Shown here piece after piece: positions 25,628-35,900 of a DNA stretch of 64,000 nt. This stretch comes from CAJXSN01 sp947492235 (GTDB taxonomy: Bacteria > Pseudomonadota > Alphaproteobacteria > Sphingomonadales > Sphingomonadaceae). The notes beneath the pieces are model-generated. The model saw nothing but the letters and a program-made list of their open reading frames with translations, ran no database searches and had not been told where the DNA came from. The position numbers and the translations under genes were made by a program. The stretch is from contig NZ_CP170453.1 of assembly GCF_042492175.1 (NCBI RefSeq), positions 310,001 through 374,000 on the forward strand, read 5' to 3'. Every line of letters starts with the position of its first letter. Within the stretch, counting starts at the first letter, position 1.

Positions 25628-26506
25628 GTGGCTAGATTCAGACAATTTCTCGCCATCGACTGGTCGGGCGCGGCTGGTGAACGCCATTCGGGCATTGCGC
25701 TGGCAATTGCCGATGCGGGCGGCGGTGCGCCTGTCCTGATCGAGCGCGGGAACAAGTGGTCGCGGGCCGAAGTGCAGGCGGTGCTGGCCGACCTACCCGC
25801 AGACACCCTGGTGGGCATGGATCTGGGCATCTCACTCCCCTTCGCCGATTGCGGTGCCTTCTTTCCCGGGCACCCGTCCAGCCCGCCAGACGCCAAGGCG
25901 CTGTGGGCGATGATCGACCGGCTATGCGAGAGCGACCCGCACCTTGCCGCTGGAAGTTTTACCGACCACCCCGACCTCGCGCGCTTCTTTCGCCGCCAAG
26001 GCGGGCGCGAAGGCGAGGCATTTCGCTGCGACGGAGCGGAGCACGGGCGGGGCCGCTTCCGTGTGACCGAACTGCGGCAGGCGGAAATGGGATTGAAGCC
26101 ATATTCCAATTTCAACCTCGTCGGCGCCGCGCAAGTCGGCAAATCAAGCCTTACCGGCATGCGTATGTTGCATGGTCTGAACGGTGCCCTGCCCGTCTGG
26201 CCGATCGACCCGCTGCCTCCCTCCGGCTCGGTCGTCTGCGAGATTTACACCAGCCTCGCCGCGATAGAGGCAGGCCGCAGCGCCAGCCGTTCCAAGATCC
26301 GCGACCGCGCCGAATTGGACGATGCGCTAGGCGCGCTCGGCTCTGCCCGCATCGGCGGCACTGGCGAGATCGACGATCACAGCAGCGATGCGATCATCAC
26401 CGCCGCCTGGCTGCGCAGAGTGGCCGATGAGCCCGCCCGGTGGAATCCGGATGGCCTAACCCGGCAAATTGCACAAACCGAGGGCTGGACCTTCGGCGTG
26501 ACTTGA
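25628..26506 (+). CDS. Hypothetical protein with RNase H-like (DUF429-type) opening
   Basis: A 292-residue protein I cannot name firmly. It opens with FLAIDWSGAAGERHSGIALA, a strand with an aspartate like the first catalytic motif of RNase H-fold proteins. VGMDLGISLPFADCGAFFPG follows near residue 60. In the second half SVVCEIYTSLAAIEAG carries a conserved-looking Glu, and GEIDDHSSDAIITAAWLRR ends with the Asp-His/Asp-Ala helix seen in DUF429-type predicted nucleases. Active residues would be Asp, Glu, Asp. The start GTG at 25628 follows GAGG closely; the longer frame from 25571 runs into the type A repeat and is rejected. It is followed by tRNA-Thr. Confidence 0.6.
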   Translation: MARFRQFLAIDWSGAAGERHSGIALAIADAGGGAPVLIERGNKWSRAEVQAVLADLPADTLVGMDLGISLPFADCGAFFPGHPSSPPDAKALWAMIDRLCESDPHLAAGSFTDHPDLARFFRRQGGREGEAFRCDGAEHGRGRFRVTELRQAEMGLKPYSNFNLVGAAQVGKSSLTGMRMLHGLNGALPVWPIDPLPPSGSVVCEIYTSLAAIEAGRSASRSKIRDRAELDDALGALGSARIGGTGEIDDHSSDAIITAAWLRRVADEPARWNPDGLTRQIAQTEGWTFGVT

Positions 26507-26532
26507 GCCAAAGGCGCTTTCGATGAGCCCGT

Positions 26533-26608
<76 letters not shown>

Positions 26609-26730
26609 TTTCTTTTGGCACTCCCCGCCGCTGACTATGTGTCAGAATTAGCTCCCTCTCATAAAAGCGGTGACACCGTTCAGGTAGTGGTCTATTGGCG
26701 CTGGGCCGGGTCGCGCCGCGCAAACCAGAC

Positions 26731-26752
26731 TGCAAAACCAGCTGTTTTTGCA
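26731..26752. promoter_or_regulatory. 22-base near-perfect palindrome, candidate operator
   Basis: TGCAAAACCAGCTGTTTTTG (and CA, to 26752) is palindromic at 20 of 22 positions around the central CAGCTG. It lies 48 bases upstream of the chosen start of the winged-helix regulator gene. It could be that regulator's operator, or a short RNA hairpin. Confidence 0.4.
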
Positions 26753-26799
26753 GCAAAAAGGCACGCGTGCAACTCGGGGGGAGAATCGCGATCAACCGG

Positions 26800-28392
26800 A
26801 TGTTCTCCGTAGGCCTGTTCGAAGTCAATCCAAGTCAAAATACGTTGAGCCACAAAGGCCAGGTATACGGCGTGGAGCCTCTGGTCATGGACGTTCTCGT
26901 CCATCTCGCCAACCGGCCATCCGAAGTTGTTTCGCGTGACGAGTTGATCAATCAGGTCTGGCTCTTCAACCCGGGGGCCGACGAAAGCCTCACCCGCGCG
27001 ATCTCGCTGCTGCGGCGTATTTTTCGCATCGACAAGTCCATCGAAAACTACATCGAGACTGTCTGGAAGCGTGGCTATACCTTGGCCGCCCCGGTCGATT
27101 TCGAAGCGGCCGCCAATGATCGCGGACCGACGGCAACCCGCTTGCTCGACCAATTGCCAGCCGCATCCGACTACTCAGTCGCGGTGCTCGGGTTCGAGAA
27201 CATGTCGACGCGGGAAAGCGACCGGTATCTGGCCGATGGCCTGACCCGCGATCTCACATCGCTGCTGGGCCGCGTGCCCCGGCTGCATGTTGCAGCCTAT
27301 AATTCAGCGACCCGATTGCAGGGCGCCCCCGCCAGTATTGCAGAAATAGCTGGCAAATTGGGCGTACGGTATCTCGTTTCGGGAACATTGACGCGCGAAG
27401 GGGATGGGCTGTCCGTTCGGCATTCACTGATGGACAGCGTTACCGACGAGCAGGTCTGGGCCAGCAAAATGTCTGTCGATCTGGCCAATTTCTATGAGGT
27501 GGAAGATACTATCGTGCTCGATATCTCGACAGCTATGTCGAGCGCACTGCAATTGTCCCATGCCAACTCCCCCAAGCAGAATCGCTCCTTCCAGCTCGGC
27601 GCATACGAGCTGGTCCAGCAAGCAGAAGCCCTGCGCCTCAATTACAACGAAAAAGCCGCGTTCGAGATCATCGCGCTTCTCGAGCAGGCGTTGGAGATTA
27701 ATCCCGACGACGCTGCCGTGCACGCAGCTCTGGCGGTTCAATATACGCAAAACATCGTCAGCAATTTCGCAGGCACCCCGGCAGATGCAGCGCAGCGTGC
27801 CGGGCGATATCTCGATGCGGCGATGCGCTTGACACCGCTCGACCCCGAAGTTCTGGCCGCGGCGGGTATCGTCGCCACCATGCGGGGCAATCCCCGTTTG
27901 GCCGTCCGTCATTTGACCCGTTCGGTAGAGCTCAATCCCAACAATCCCCACTCCCTCGCAGTATTGGGGTGGCAATATTGCTGGCTGAACAGCGACGTAG
28001 CGGGGCAGCGGATGATCGAAACTGCAGAGGCGCGCGCACCGCATCACCCGCGCTTTGGCCTGTGGGCGCATTATCGCGGGCACTGCGAGATCAAACTGGG
28101 CCGGATTGATCAGGCCATCGCCGCCTATGATGACTGCGCGGATCGCAATCCCAATTACAGCCTCAATCTGGTCGCGCTGGCTATGGCTCAGGCGCTGGCT
28201 GGCCGCGCAAATGATGCGCGTGGCACAGTGGAAAGATTGTTGATGCTGGCGCCGCATTACACTGTCGAGGATTACCAGCAGCTGGTCTCTACAATGGCAT
28301 ACTGGTTTGCTGATCGCACAACGCGGGATCGATCAATCAGCGCTTTGCACGAAGTATGGCCCCGGCCCGCTCCGGCGCGGGCAGCCGGCTGA
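26800..28392 (+). CDS. CadC-type winged-helix regulator with TolB/FlgO-like and TPR domains
   Basis: A 530-residue transcription factor. Residues about 1-95 form an OmpR/PhoB-type winged helix (SVGLFEVNPSQNTLSHKGQ, RPSEVVSRDELINQVW, DESLTRAISLLRRIF, YIETVWKRGYTLAAPV). Residues about 125-250 resemble the domain found in CadC/adenylate-cyclase-like regulators (SVAVLGFENMSTRESDRYLADG, LGVRYLVSGTLTREGDGL). The remainder is TPR-like repeats (ALEINPDDAAVHAALAVQYT, SVELNPNNPHSLAVLGWQY, AIAAYDDCADRNPNYSLNLV). Unlike CadC, I see no transmembrane segment after the winged helix, so it should be cytosolic. The start is uncertain: ATG 26800 lacks a well-placed Shine-Dalgarno. Its stop is four bases before the start of the TonB receptor gene, so it probably controls the receptor. 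Confidence 0.82.
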   Translation: MFSVGLFEVNPSQNTLSHKGQVYGVEPLVMDVLVHLANRPSEVVSRDELINQVWLFNPGADESLTRAISLLRRIFRIDKSIENYIETVWKRGYTLAAPVDFEAAANDRGPTATRLLDQLPAASDYSVAVLGFENMSTRESDRYLADGLTRDLTSLLGRVPRLHVAAYNSATRLQGAPASIAEIAGKLGVRYLVSGTLTREGDGLSVRHSLMDSVTDEQVWASKMSVDLANFYEVEDTIVLDISTAMSSALQLSHANSPKQNRSFQLGAYELVQQAEALRLNYNEKAAFEIIALLEQALEINPDDAAVHAALAVQYTQNIVSNFAGTPADAAQRAGRYLDAAMRLTPLDPEVLAAAGIVATMRGNPRLAVRHLTRSVELNPNNPHSLAVLGWQYCWLNSDVAGQRMIETAEARAPHHPRFGLWAHYRGHCEIKLGRIDQAIAAYDDCADRNPNYSLNLVALAMAQALAGRANDARGTVERLLMLAPHYTVEDYQQLVSTMAYWFADRTTRDRSISALHEVWPRPAPARAAG

Positions 28393-28396
28393 GCAG

Positions 28397-30724
28397 ATGC
28401 AGCAGATGCAATGGCGGGGTATCATGTGCAGCTCGGTGACCGCACTGGGCCTCTGCCTGAGCACCGCCGGGATGGCGCAGCCCATGCAAGGCCCGGCTCC
28501 TGAAACGGATGAGGCAAGCCAGCGAGCGCCCGCAGCAGACGATATTATCGTCACCGCGCGCAGGCGCGCCCAGCCGCTGCAGAAAACCGGCCTCGCCGCA
28601 TCGGTCCTGACCGCCGAGGAACTGGAGGCGCGCGGCGTAACTGACCCGCGTGATCTGACAGCTCTGGTGCCCGGCCTGACCGTCCAGCCGGTGGATATCT
28701 CGACCAGCTTCACCTTTCGCGGCGTGGGCGCGCTGGCGGTGAATGCATTTCAAGAGAACGCGATAGCCTACAATGTCGACGATGTGGTTTTTGGCCGACC
28801 GTCATCGCCTGCCGGGTCGCTGTTCGACATTGACCGGATCGAGGTGCTGAAGGGGCCGCAGGGCACGCTCTATGGCCGTAATGCAACCGCCGGAGCCATC
28901 AACGTAGTCACGCGACAACCCCAATTGGGTGAGACGAGCGCCGATATGCTGGCCGAAATCGGCAATTTTTCCTCCCGCAAGTTGCAGGGCGGGCTAACCC
29001 TGCCGCTGGGCGACAAGGCTGCAGTGCGGGTCGCCGGACAGCACGCGCGCCATGATGGCTATCTCTCGGACGGATATGACGACGAGGATATCAGCGCGGG
29101 AAGGCTGACACTGCTCCTCCAACCCAAAGACGGGTTTTCCCTCACGATATCCGGCGATTATGCGCATATTGGCGGACGAGGGACCGGGGCGGTCTTGATA
29201 GCATCACCGCGCACACCCGATGCGCCCGACCCGGGCCAGCGCATTGGCGCATCCGACCCGCGAATTACCCAAATCCTGCAGGACCGCGCCTTCCTGCAAT
29301 TTCGCGGTGCCCCGCCCTTTGCCAGTTTCACCGATGACCAGATCCGCAATCTGGTCAGCGTGCCGCTGGGCGACGGATTTCAGGACAGCCGTTTCTGGGG
29401 GGTATCGGTCAAGGCACGGGCAGACGTCGATTTTGCCCAGCTGACCGCCATTCTGGCTTACCGCAAATCCCGCCCCGATCTGCTCACCTACAACCCCGGC
29501 TTCCCCTCGCGGATCGAGGAGAGCTCCGATCAGCTGACTGCGGATATACGGCTCGTCAGCGCGCCCTCGGATACGCTGGAATATTCGGTCGGCCTGTACC
29601 TGTTCGATGACAGCACGCGCAGCTTCAACAACTACAATCAGGGCGCACTGGCGAACCCCGAATATCAGCCAAACCTGCGCACGGAGAGCATCGCCGGATA
29701 TGGGTCTTTCATCTGGCACCGCAGCGCGAAGTTCCGCCTGATCGGCGGCGCAAGGTATACGCATGAGGACAAATCCGTATCCGGCACGATATCCAACCGC
29801 ACTGCCTTCGCGCCGAATTCGCCCGATATTCCTTTGATCGCGGAGCGCACGGACCGGCGCTTCACATGGAATGCAGGGGCCGAATGGGACGCGTCGGACA
29901 ATTCGCTGATCTATGCCAGCGCCGCAACGGGCTTCAAATCGGGCGGGTTCTTTCCGTCCGCCAACAACAACCTCTACGCGCCGGAAACGCTGACCGCCTT
30001 CACGCTCGGCGCGAAAAACAGGCTGCTGGGTGGCCGGCTGACCTTCAATCTGGAGGCTTTCTATTGGCAATATCGCGACCAGCAGATCAGCTATATCGGG
30101 CCGGTGGAAACCACGCCGGGCAATTTCGGTCAGGCTGGGGTTACGGTCAATGCCGGACGGTCCCGCATCTTCGGAATCGAAGCCGATATGCAGTGGCGGC
30201 CCACGGAAAATATTCTGCTGCGGGCCGACGTCCAGTATCTGAACAGCCGTTATGGCTCGCTAACCTACGATGCGATTTCGGCCAGCGGAGCACCGCTGCT
30301 GACGCCTTGCGGCATTGCCGACGATCCGCGCACCGCGCAGCCGCCGATCCGGTTGTTCACTGTCGACTGCTCGGGCAGGCCCGCTCTCAACACGCCGACA
30401 TGGACCGCCAATCTGGGCTATCGCCATACATTTCCGCTGGGCAACACATTCAATCTGGAGCTGGCGGCAAACACGCGGGTTGAGAGTTCCAGCTTCATCA
30501 ATCTGGATTACCTGCCAGAGCAAAAGCGGGGCGCTAACACGGTCAGCGGAGCCTCTGTGGCACTGTCGCATCCGGCCGGGCAATGGCGCGTCACTGCCTT
30601 TGTCGACAACATAGAAGACAGCACCGTGATCAATGCCGGATTGACCCGGCCGATTACCAATGTCTCGCTATTTTCGCTGCGCAGGCCGCGCCTTTATGGC
30701 CTGCGATTGCAAGCCGGGTTCTAA
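28397..30724 (+). CDS. TonB-dependent outer membrane receptor
   Basis: A 775-residue outer membrane receptor. The signal peptide is about 25 residues (CSSVTALGLCLSTAGMAQ). The TonB box DDIIVTARRR is near residue 50. The plug domain has LTALVPGLTVQPVDISTSFTF, then IDRIEVLKGPQGTLYGRNATAGAINVVTRQP, a highly conserved plug segment. The barrel follows and the protein ends with a C-terminal aromatic residue (LYGLRLQAGF), the usual barrel-assembly signal. The substrate is unknown; sphingomonads use such receptors for siderophores, vitamin B12, plant sugars and aromatic compounds. It is the second gene of a two-gene operon with the CadC-type regulator and ends convergent to the YbjN gene. The first ATG after the regulator stop (28397) is used. 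Confidence 0.92.
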   Translation: MQQMQWRGIMCSSVTALGLCLSTAGMAQPMQGPAPETDEASQRAPAADDIIVTARRRAQPLQKTGLAASVLTAEELEARGVTDPRDLTALVPGLTVQPVDISTSFTFRGVGALAVNAFQENAIAYNVDDVVFGRPSSPAGSLFDIDRIEVLKGPQGTLYGRNATAGAINVVTRQPQLGETSADMLAEIGNFSSRKLQGGLTLPLGDKAAVRVAGQHARHDGYLSDGYDDEDISAGRLTLLLQPKDGFSLTISGDYAHIGGRGTGAVLIASPRTPDAPDPGQRIGASDPRITQILQDRAFLQFRGAPPFASFTDDQIRNLVSVPLGDGFQDSRFWGVSVKARADVDFAQLTAILAYRKSRPDLLTYNPGFPSRIEESSDQLTADIRLVSAPSDTLEYSVGLYLFDDSTRSFNNYNQGALANPEYQPNLRTESIAGYGSFIWHRSAKFRLIGGARYTHEDKSVSGTISNRTAFAPNSPDIPLIAERTDRRFTWNAGAEWDASDNSLIYASAATGFKSGGFFPSANNNLYAPETLTAFTLGAKNRLLGGRLTFNLEAFYWQYRDQQISYIGPVETTPGNFGQAGVTVNAGRSRIFGIEADMQWRPTENILLRADVQYLNSRYGSLTYDAISASGAPLLTPCGIADDPRTAQPPIRLFTVDCSGRPALNTPTWTANLGYRHTFPLGNTFNLELAANTRVESSSFINLDYLPEQKRGANTVSGASVALSHPAGQWRVTAFVDNIEDSTVINAGLTRPITNVSLFSLRRPRLYGLRLQAGF

Positions 30725-30733
30725 GGCCGGGTT

Positions 30734-31147
30734 TTAGGCCTGCGCCAATTGGGTGCGCAGCGTCGCGACTAGATCCTGAAGCAAGCGGTTCCAATTGTCC
30801 GTGCCTTCGCGGACGATGGATTTCGCCGGAGCCGCCTGAGCGGGCAGCACCAGATCCATTTCCATCACAAGGTTCTTGTCGCGATGAAACACACGGGCAA
30901 AACGCTTCTGCTGGTTCCACTCGCTGGCAAGGTCGCCAACCTCTCCCGGCAAATCGAAGCTGGTGAAGAATGTCACATCGCGCAACACGCCCTTCTCGGT
31001 CTCGTTGCCTGCGACAATATCGAAGGTAACGCCGCCCGTGGCGCTGCGCAGTCCCTCGCGTCCCCCGGCCAGTTCGGTGTGCTCTGCGCGAAAGCCCATA
31101 TCGCGCAACACTTCGGCTACCGTATCGAGCTTTTTCTTCTTCGCCAC
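30734..31147 (-). CDS. YbjN-domain protein, third gene of the secretion operon
   Basis: A 137-residue cytosolic protein. It begins MAKKKKLDTVAEVLRDMGFRA (GTG start), and the body reads like YbjN-family proteins: VTFDIVAGNE, DVTFFTSFDLPGEVGDLASEWNQQKRF, ARVFHRDKNLVMEMDLVL. The YbjN family has been linked to stress and motility regulation in E. coli, and its fold is related to type III secretion chaperones (my recollection of the clan; needs checking). The gene begins 11 bases after the transporter gene, and its Shine-Dalgarno AGGAG overlaps the transporter's stop codon, so translation is coupled. That makes it the last member of the giant exoprotein operon. A chaperone or regulatory role for the exoprotein is my inference only. 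Confidence 0.78.
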   Translation of the reverse strand: MAKKKKLDTVAEVLRDMGFRAEHTELAGGREGLRSATGGVTFDIVAGNETEKGVLRDVTFFTSFDLPGEVGDLASEWNQQKRFARVFHRDKNLVMEMDLVLPAQAAPAKSIVREGTDNWNRLLQDLVATLRTQLAQA

Positions 31148-31158
31148 TGAAAGTGCTC

Positions 31159-32904
31159 CTAAAATTGCAATTGTGCGCGCAGGAAGAATTGGGGATCGCG
31201 CGATTGCCCCGCCAACCGGCGCAGCGGGAGGCCGCCGGTTGCGCGGATCGACAGGTGCTTCAGCAACGACAGGCTCAGCCCCGCCCCCACCGCCGTGATC
31301 GTCTTTTCCTGCACGCGCTGCGTGAAGATTCGCCCGTGATCGGCAAAAGCGAAAAGGTTGAAGCCATCGGCAACTTTCGCATCGACCTCCGCATTCAAGT
31401 AATATCCGCCGTCACCCGACAGGGCGCTTTGTTCGTAACCACGGACGGTGGATGCTCCGCCGATCTGGAACAGGATATCGCCGGGGACGCCGTTGGAGCT
31501 GATCGCCTGCCAGCCTGCAAATCCGCGAATGCCGAATGTCGCATCCAGCCGTTTCTCGGCAAAGACGGTGCCCGAGAAAACGCCGAATGTGGTCTTGTCC
31601 GCATTCCCGATCAGCGATGCGCGGGCAATCAGCGTGTTCACGTTCGCCTGCACGCTGACACCGGGCGCGAGATAGCTGTAAGACAGCCCCGCCCCCGCCT
31701 TGTTCGTCCGCACTGCGTTCACGAACACGCCCGACGCGAAATTGCGGGTGTTGCTGGTGCCTGCGGTTAGACTGGCGAGGAGCAATTCCGTGCTGCTGGA
31801 GGCAATCGGCTGCGAGTAATTGAGCGCTACATTCTCGGTCTTCCCTACGCTGCCGACAACGGCAAAGGGCCCGTTGACGATTTCCGACCGGCTGCGCCCA
31901 TAGGACAGCCCCAGGCGGGTCGTGGGCCCAAGAATGGCAGCGTCATAGGCAACGGTCCCAGACAGCGCGCCTTCTGATGCAGCGACATAGGCCGACAGCC
32001 TGTCGGACGCGCCAATCAGACCGGTGCGGCGGTAGTATCCGCCGCCCTGCCACTGGCCCACCGTGTCGAAACCGTGATTGTCCGCGAACACTTGCAGCAG
32101 GTTTGCCTCGGGCGCGATGACAGCCAGCTGGATATCGGTGAGTCCGAATTGCTCGCCCGGCTTCAGGCCTGCACGGATTTGCACCGGGTTGGTCCGGTTG
32201 ATCAGCGACAAGCGGCGCTCAAGCTTCCGCGTGTCGAGAATTTCACCAGCTTCGAGACCGGAGCGACGAATGGCCTCCTCTGCGCTCAACTGGTCTGCGG
32301 TATCGACCTCGACCGCCCCGACAGCCCCTTCGATCAGAGAGATGCGCACTGTGCCGCCCTCGATCGTTTGCGGCAGCAGGACTGCCCGCGCCGTCACGAG
32401 ACCCAATTCGTCATACAGCGCATTCACCCCTTGGGCGATGGCGTTCAGATTGGGGAAACCGACCTCTGTGCCGATATAGGGCTCAGCCACCCCGGCCAGC
32501 TCGTCGCTGGTCAGGAACTCTGATGGATCGAATTCCACAGCCCGCAATTCGAACCGCACGGCGCTGTCCGGCATCGAGGACGCGCTTTCTTCGCGCGTGC
32601 CTGTGACCGCCGCTTCATCCTCTTGCGGAGCGGGCGCTTCCTCCAGCGCGCGGCGCTGCTGATTCAGGGTCTGGCTGCTGATAACACCCGGATCGGGAGG
32701 CGCTGCCTGCGTTTGCGCCTGCGCCGTAGATGGGGCTGCGAGCAGAAGCAGCAAGGACAAGGACAAAACCGGGGCTTGGCCATGCCGATACGCACGCCTG
32801 AACGCGCTCGGCCATTGCAGGCCGGAACCCGAAGTCTCGTCTGGTGTCGCATGCGTTGCCAAGGTGCGCATAGCCCCTTCTAACGCCGTAGCTTTCGCCG
32901 CCAT
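31159..32904 (-). CDS. Two-partner secretion transporter (FhaC/ShlB family, TpsB)
   Basis: A 581-residue outer membrane transporter that would export the giant exoprotein. The N-terminus is long and basic, then a hydrophobic signal core (PVLSLSLLLLLAAPS, about residues 46-60) with cleavage near AQAQ. A Pro/Gln-rich stretch follows. The POTRA region begins around 115 (VRFELRAVEFDPSEF) and continues through RISLIEGAVGAVEVD and a second small domain. The 16-strand barrel carries the conserved VRGYEQSALSGDGGYYLNAE block (about residue 490), the L6-loop motif of the Omp85/TpsB family, and the protein ends with FFLRAQLQF. The start is taken as ATG 32904, one base after the exoprotein's TAA; ATG 32871, with AAGGGG just upstream, is a serious alternative. 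Confidence 0.92.
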   Translation of the reverse strand: MAAKATALEGAMRTLATHATPDETSGSGLQWPSAFRRAYRHGQAPVLSLSLLLLLAAPSTAQAQTQAAPPDPGVISSQTLNQQRRALEEAPAPQEDEAAVTGTREESASSMPDSAVRFELRAVEFDPSEFLTSDELAGVAEPYIGTEVGFPNLNAIAQGVNALYDELGLVTARAVLLPQTIEGGTVRISLIEGAVGAVEVDTADQLSAEEAIRRSGLEAGEILDTRKLERRLSLINRTNPVQIRAGLKPGEQFGLTDIQLAVIAPEANLLQVFADNHGFDTVGQWQGGGYYRRTGLIGASDRLSAYVAASEGALSGTVAYDAAILGPTTRLGLSYGRSRSEIVNGPFAVVGSVGKTENVALNYSQPIASSSTELLLASLTAGTSNTRNFASGVFVNAVRTNKAGAGLSYSYLAPGVSVQANVNTLIARASLIGNADKTTFGVFSGTVFAEKRLDATFGIRGFAGWQAISSNGVPGDILFQIGGASTVRGYEQSALSGDGGYYLNAEVDAKVADGFNLFAFADHGRIFTQRVQEKTITAVGAGLSLSLLKHLSIRATGGLPLRRLAGQSRDPQFFLRAQLQF

Positions 32905-32905
32905 G

Positions 32906-35900
32906 TTACCGCGTATCGCCTTTTCCATCGGCGACCAACTGCTCTTCGTCCAAATCCTCGCCAGCTTTCTTGTCCTTCTCGACACCCTGCGCCTGAGCGG
33001 GGACCGCGTGCAATTTGTACCGTGGCTTGCCACTATCTCCGGCAGGCTCCAGCCCTTCAATGGTCAGGTCAAAGCGATATTTGCTGAAGTAGCGTTGATG
33101 GTCGAATGCGCGCTCCCGCTTGCCCGACAGATTGTTGATTAGCAGGGTCAGGTCTGCGGTCGAAAGCTCCAGACGCTCCGTCCAGCCATCGAATATCGTC
33201 ACATCGCGGCCCGCCAGATCGATGGAGGCGCGCGCGACTTCGAACTGTTCAAAATCGACCGGGCCAAGGCTGGTCACATCGATATCGGCATAGGTCATGA
33301 CCGGCGCTCTGAACCCGTCGAGCGAGATCGACAGGGTTGGTCCGGTCCCGAACACGGTCGCCGTAGCCGATTCCCCATAGAGCGACAGAGAGTTGCCGAT
33401 CCGGGCCGAACCCAACTGGATTGCCGAGCCCCATTTGGCCGTTCCGCTGGCCTTGATCGTGGCGTTCTCCGCCGACAACTCGCCGATCTTCACGGTCGAG
33501 AATGGTGCACCGCGTGGCGGCCTGATGCTGACATCGCCGGTCACGAACAACTGATCGCCAATCAGGCTGAGCCGGTTCACTGCGTAGAAATTCTCGCCCG
33601 TGATCGTTCCGAAATTGATCCGGCGACCGGTGAGGCGAATGTCGTTGATGGCAGCGATGCTCGTAGTGGAAATGTCCCCCCCGGCGCGAAGGGCGACATC
33701 GCCTCCGCTGGTTAGCGTGGTGGCGGTGATATCGCCGCCTGCCACCAGAGCCTGCGTTCCCGCGCTGTCTATTGCCTCGATAACGATATCGTCGCCCGCG
33801 CGGATGATGGCAGTGCCAGCGACTTGCAAAAGCTGAGAGCTGATGACGTCCTCGCCTGCAATGAACCGCAGATCGCCGCCGACCTCTGCTGTGTCCACGT
33901 CGATAGTCTGAACCGCGCGGGCCGCGAAATCGCCGCCGACACTCGCTGTACCGATGGCGATATTGCGAGCCTGAAGATCAAGATCGTTGCGACTGCCAAT
34001 CGAGTCGAATGCCAGATCGCCGGTCACGGCAATCCCGATGTTCTCTCCGGAGATGTTCCCGATACGGATGGTCTCTGCCGACAGATTGACGTCTCCGCCT
34101 GCGGTCAACGTGTCTCCTTCGATCAATTGACCGGCGTCCATCGTGGTCGAACCGCCGCTCTCCGCGGTGCCGAATACGATGTCCGTCTGGGCAAGAATAT
34201 CCAGATCCGCGCCAGCGACAATCGAGTCGATTTGTGCCGACCCGACATCCAGATCAATCGAGCCGCCACTTTCGAGCAAGGCGATCTGCAGATTGGCCGC
34301 TTGCAGGTCGGCAAGATCGCTCGTCCGCAGCTCTTCGATAATCGTGTCGCCGATGGTGCGTGAAAGGAATGTGCCAGCCGCAGCAAGGCGGATAGTCATT
34401 GAGCCCGCGTCGATATTCGAAGTGTCAGCCACCTGCAGCTCATCGACGAACAATTCATCGTCGGTACGGGCATTGAGCGACTGGGCGAAGAGCGTGGTTG
34501 TCTGCAAACTGCGTGCGTCAATGGTCGCTGCATTATTGGCAAAGAACAGGCCGAAACTGCTCGCCCCGGTGGACGCGGTGTTGATCGCGTTGCCAACCAG
34601 GCTTTGGACATCGATCTGCGCTGCATTCAGATCGATTTGCTCAAATTCAATCAGGCTTTCAGCTGTCAACGCGCCAGCGGCATTCACCGTCAGATCGCCG
34701 CCATCCCCGTTCAGCGAGCCGATAGTAATATCGCCTCCTGAATCCAGCGCAGCGCCAAAGGCGAGGCCACTCGCAATCGCCAGCTCGCCCGTCGTGGTGA
34801 CCACCAGTTGGCCTCCGACAGCAACATTGCCGATATTTGCCGAAGCCGCCTGCAAATTGGCATCGCCAACGGATTCCAGCTCCGCAATGCGCATCCCGTT
34901 TGCGGCTTGCAGGGCCAGATTATCGCCCAGCACGCCGGTGAGGTTCACACCGCCACCTTGTACCGCGACGCTGCCGCCCGCTTCGATACTGCCACCCGAA
35001 ATATCTCCAGGGGTGGAAAGAGCGATGTCGGTGTTCGAGGTCATGACGCCCGTAAAGGCAATCGGGCCATTGGCCGTCAGGCTGGTGGCTCCATCGGATG
35101 CGGAACCGCCAAATTCCAAAGCGCCATTGGCGTTGCCCGAAATGGCCCCATTCACCGCTGCCAGATTGCCGCCCGCGAAATCGCCCGCGCTGGCAAAGGA
35201 TATGTCGCCATCGTCCGAGGTTACATCGCCAACCGTCAGATTGCCCGAGGCGGTTTGCAAATCGATGCTGCCTTGCGCACCTGTGTCACCCAGTATCAGG
35301 CTGCCATCGGCGGCAATGGTCAAGCTGCCACCTGCCGCGCCTGCGACCAGATTAATCGGGTCGGCGTTGGCGGAATTGGTGATCGACAGATTGACGTCGC
35401 CCGTGCCGACAGAGCGCACTTCGCCGCCCGCCGTGTCGAGATTGAGCGGCGCCCCACCGCCTATCGTGCTGCCCGCAAGCAACGAAACCGTGCCTGCGCG
35501 GATCGGAGCCGAAACGCCAGCCGACTGCGCAATTGCGCCGCCTGCATTAATGGACAATGCGCCATCGATGGTCACATCGGCCAGCGTCAGGTCGCCGCCG
35601 GATTGGCCACCAGCCTGAGTGCTGAGATAGGCCGCCGCAGCGTTCAGCGAGAGGCGCGTATCGCTTGCAACATCGAGGTCGAGCGGCTGCAGCGCGAGAC
35701 CGATAGCGCTGCTTCCGGCATCCAGAACCAGCGTTCCCCCATTGCCAGCGATCAAGGCGCTGCCCGGCACATCGGAAGAGCGCGTTATACCGCCATCGGC
35801 CGAAATCGATCCCAGCCCGCTAAAGCTGAGATTGCCGATGGTTGCGGCACTGCCGATCACGTCGATATTGAAGCCCTGGCCCGTGGTGATGTCCAGAATG

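Noticed and set aside
26609..26799. tRNA-Thr 3' end as an integration site for a genomic island carrying the regulator and TonB receptor
   Set aside because: No integrase, no duplicated tRNA 3' end seen downstream, and composition looks like the rest of the window.
34143..35618. Long plus-strand frames inside the giant exoprotein gene
   Set aside because: They follow the codon periodicity of the repetitive minus-strand gene and have Ala/Pro/Ser shadow composition.
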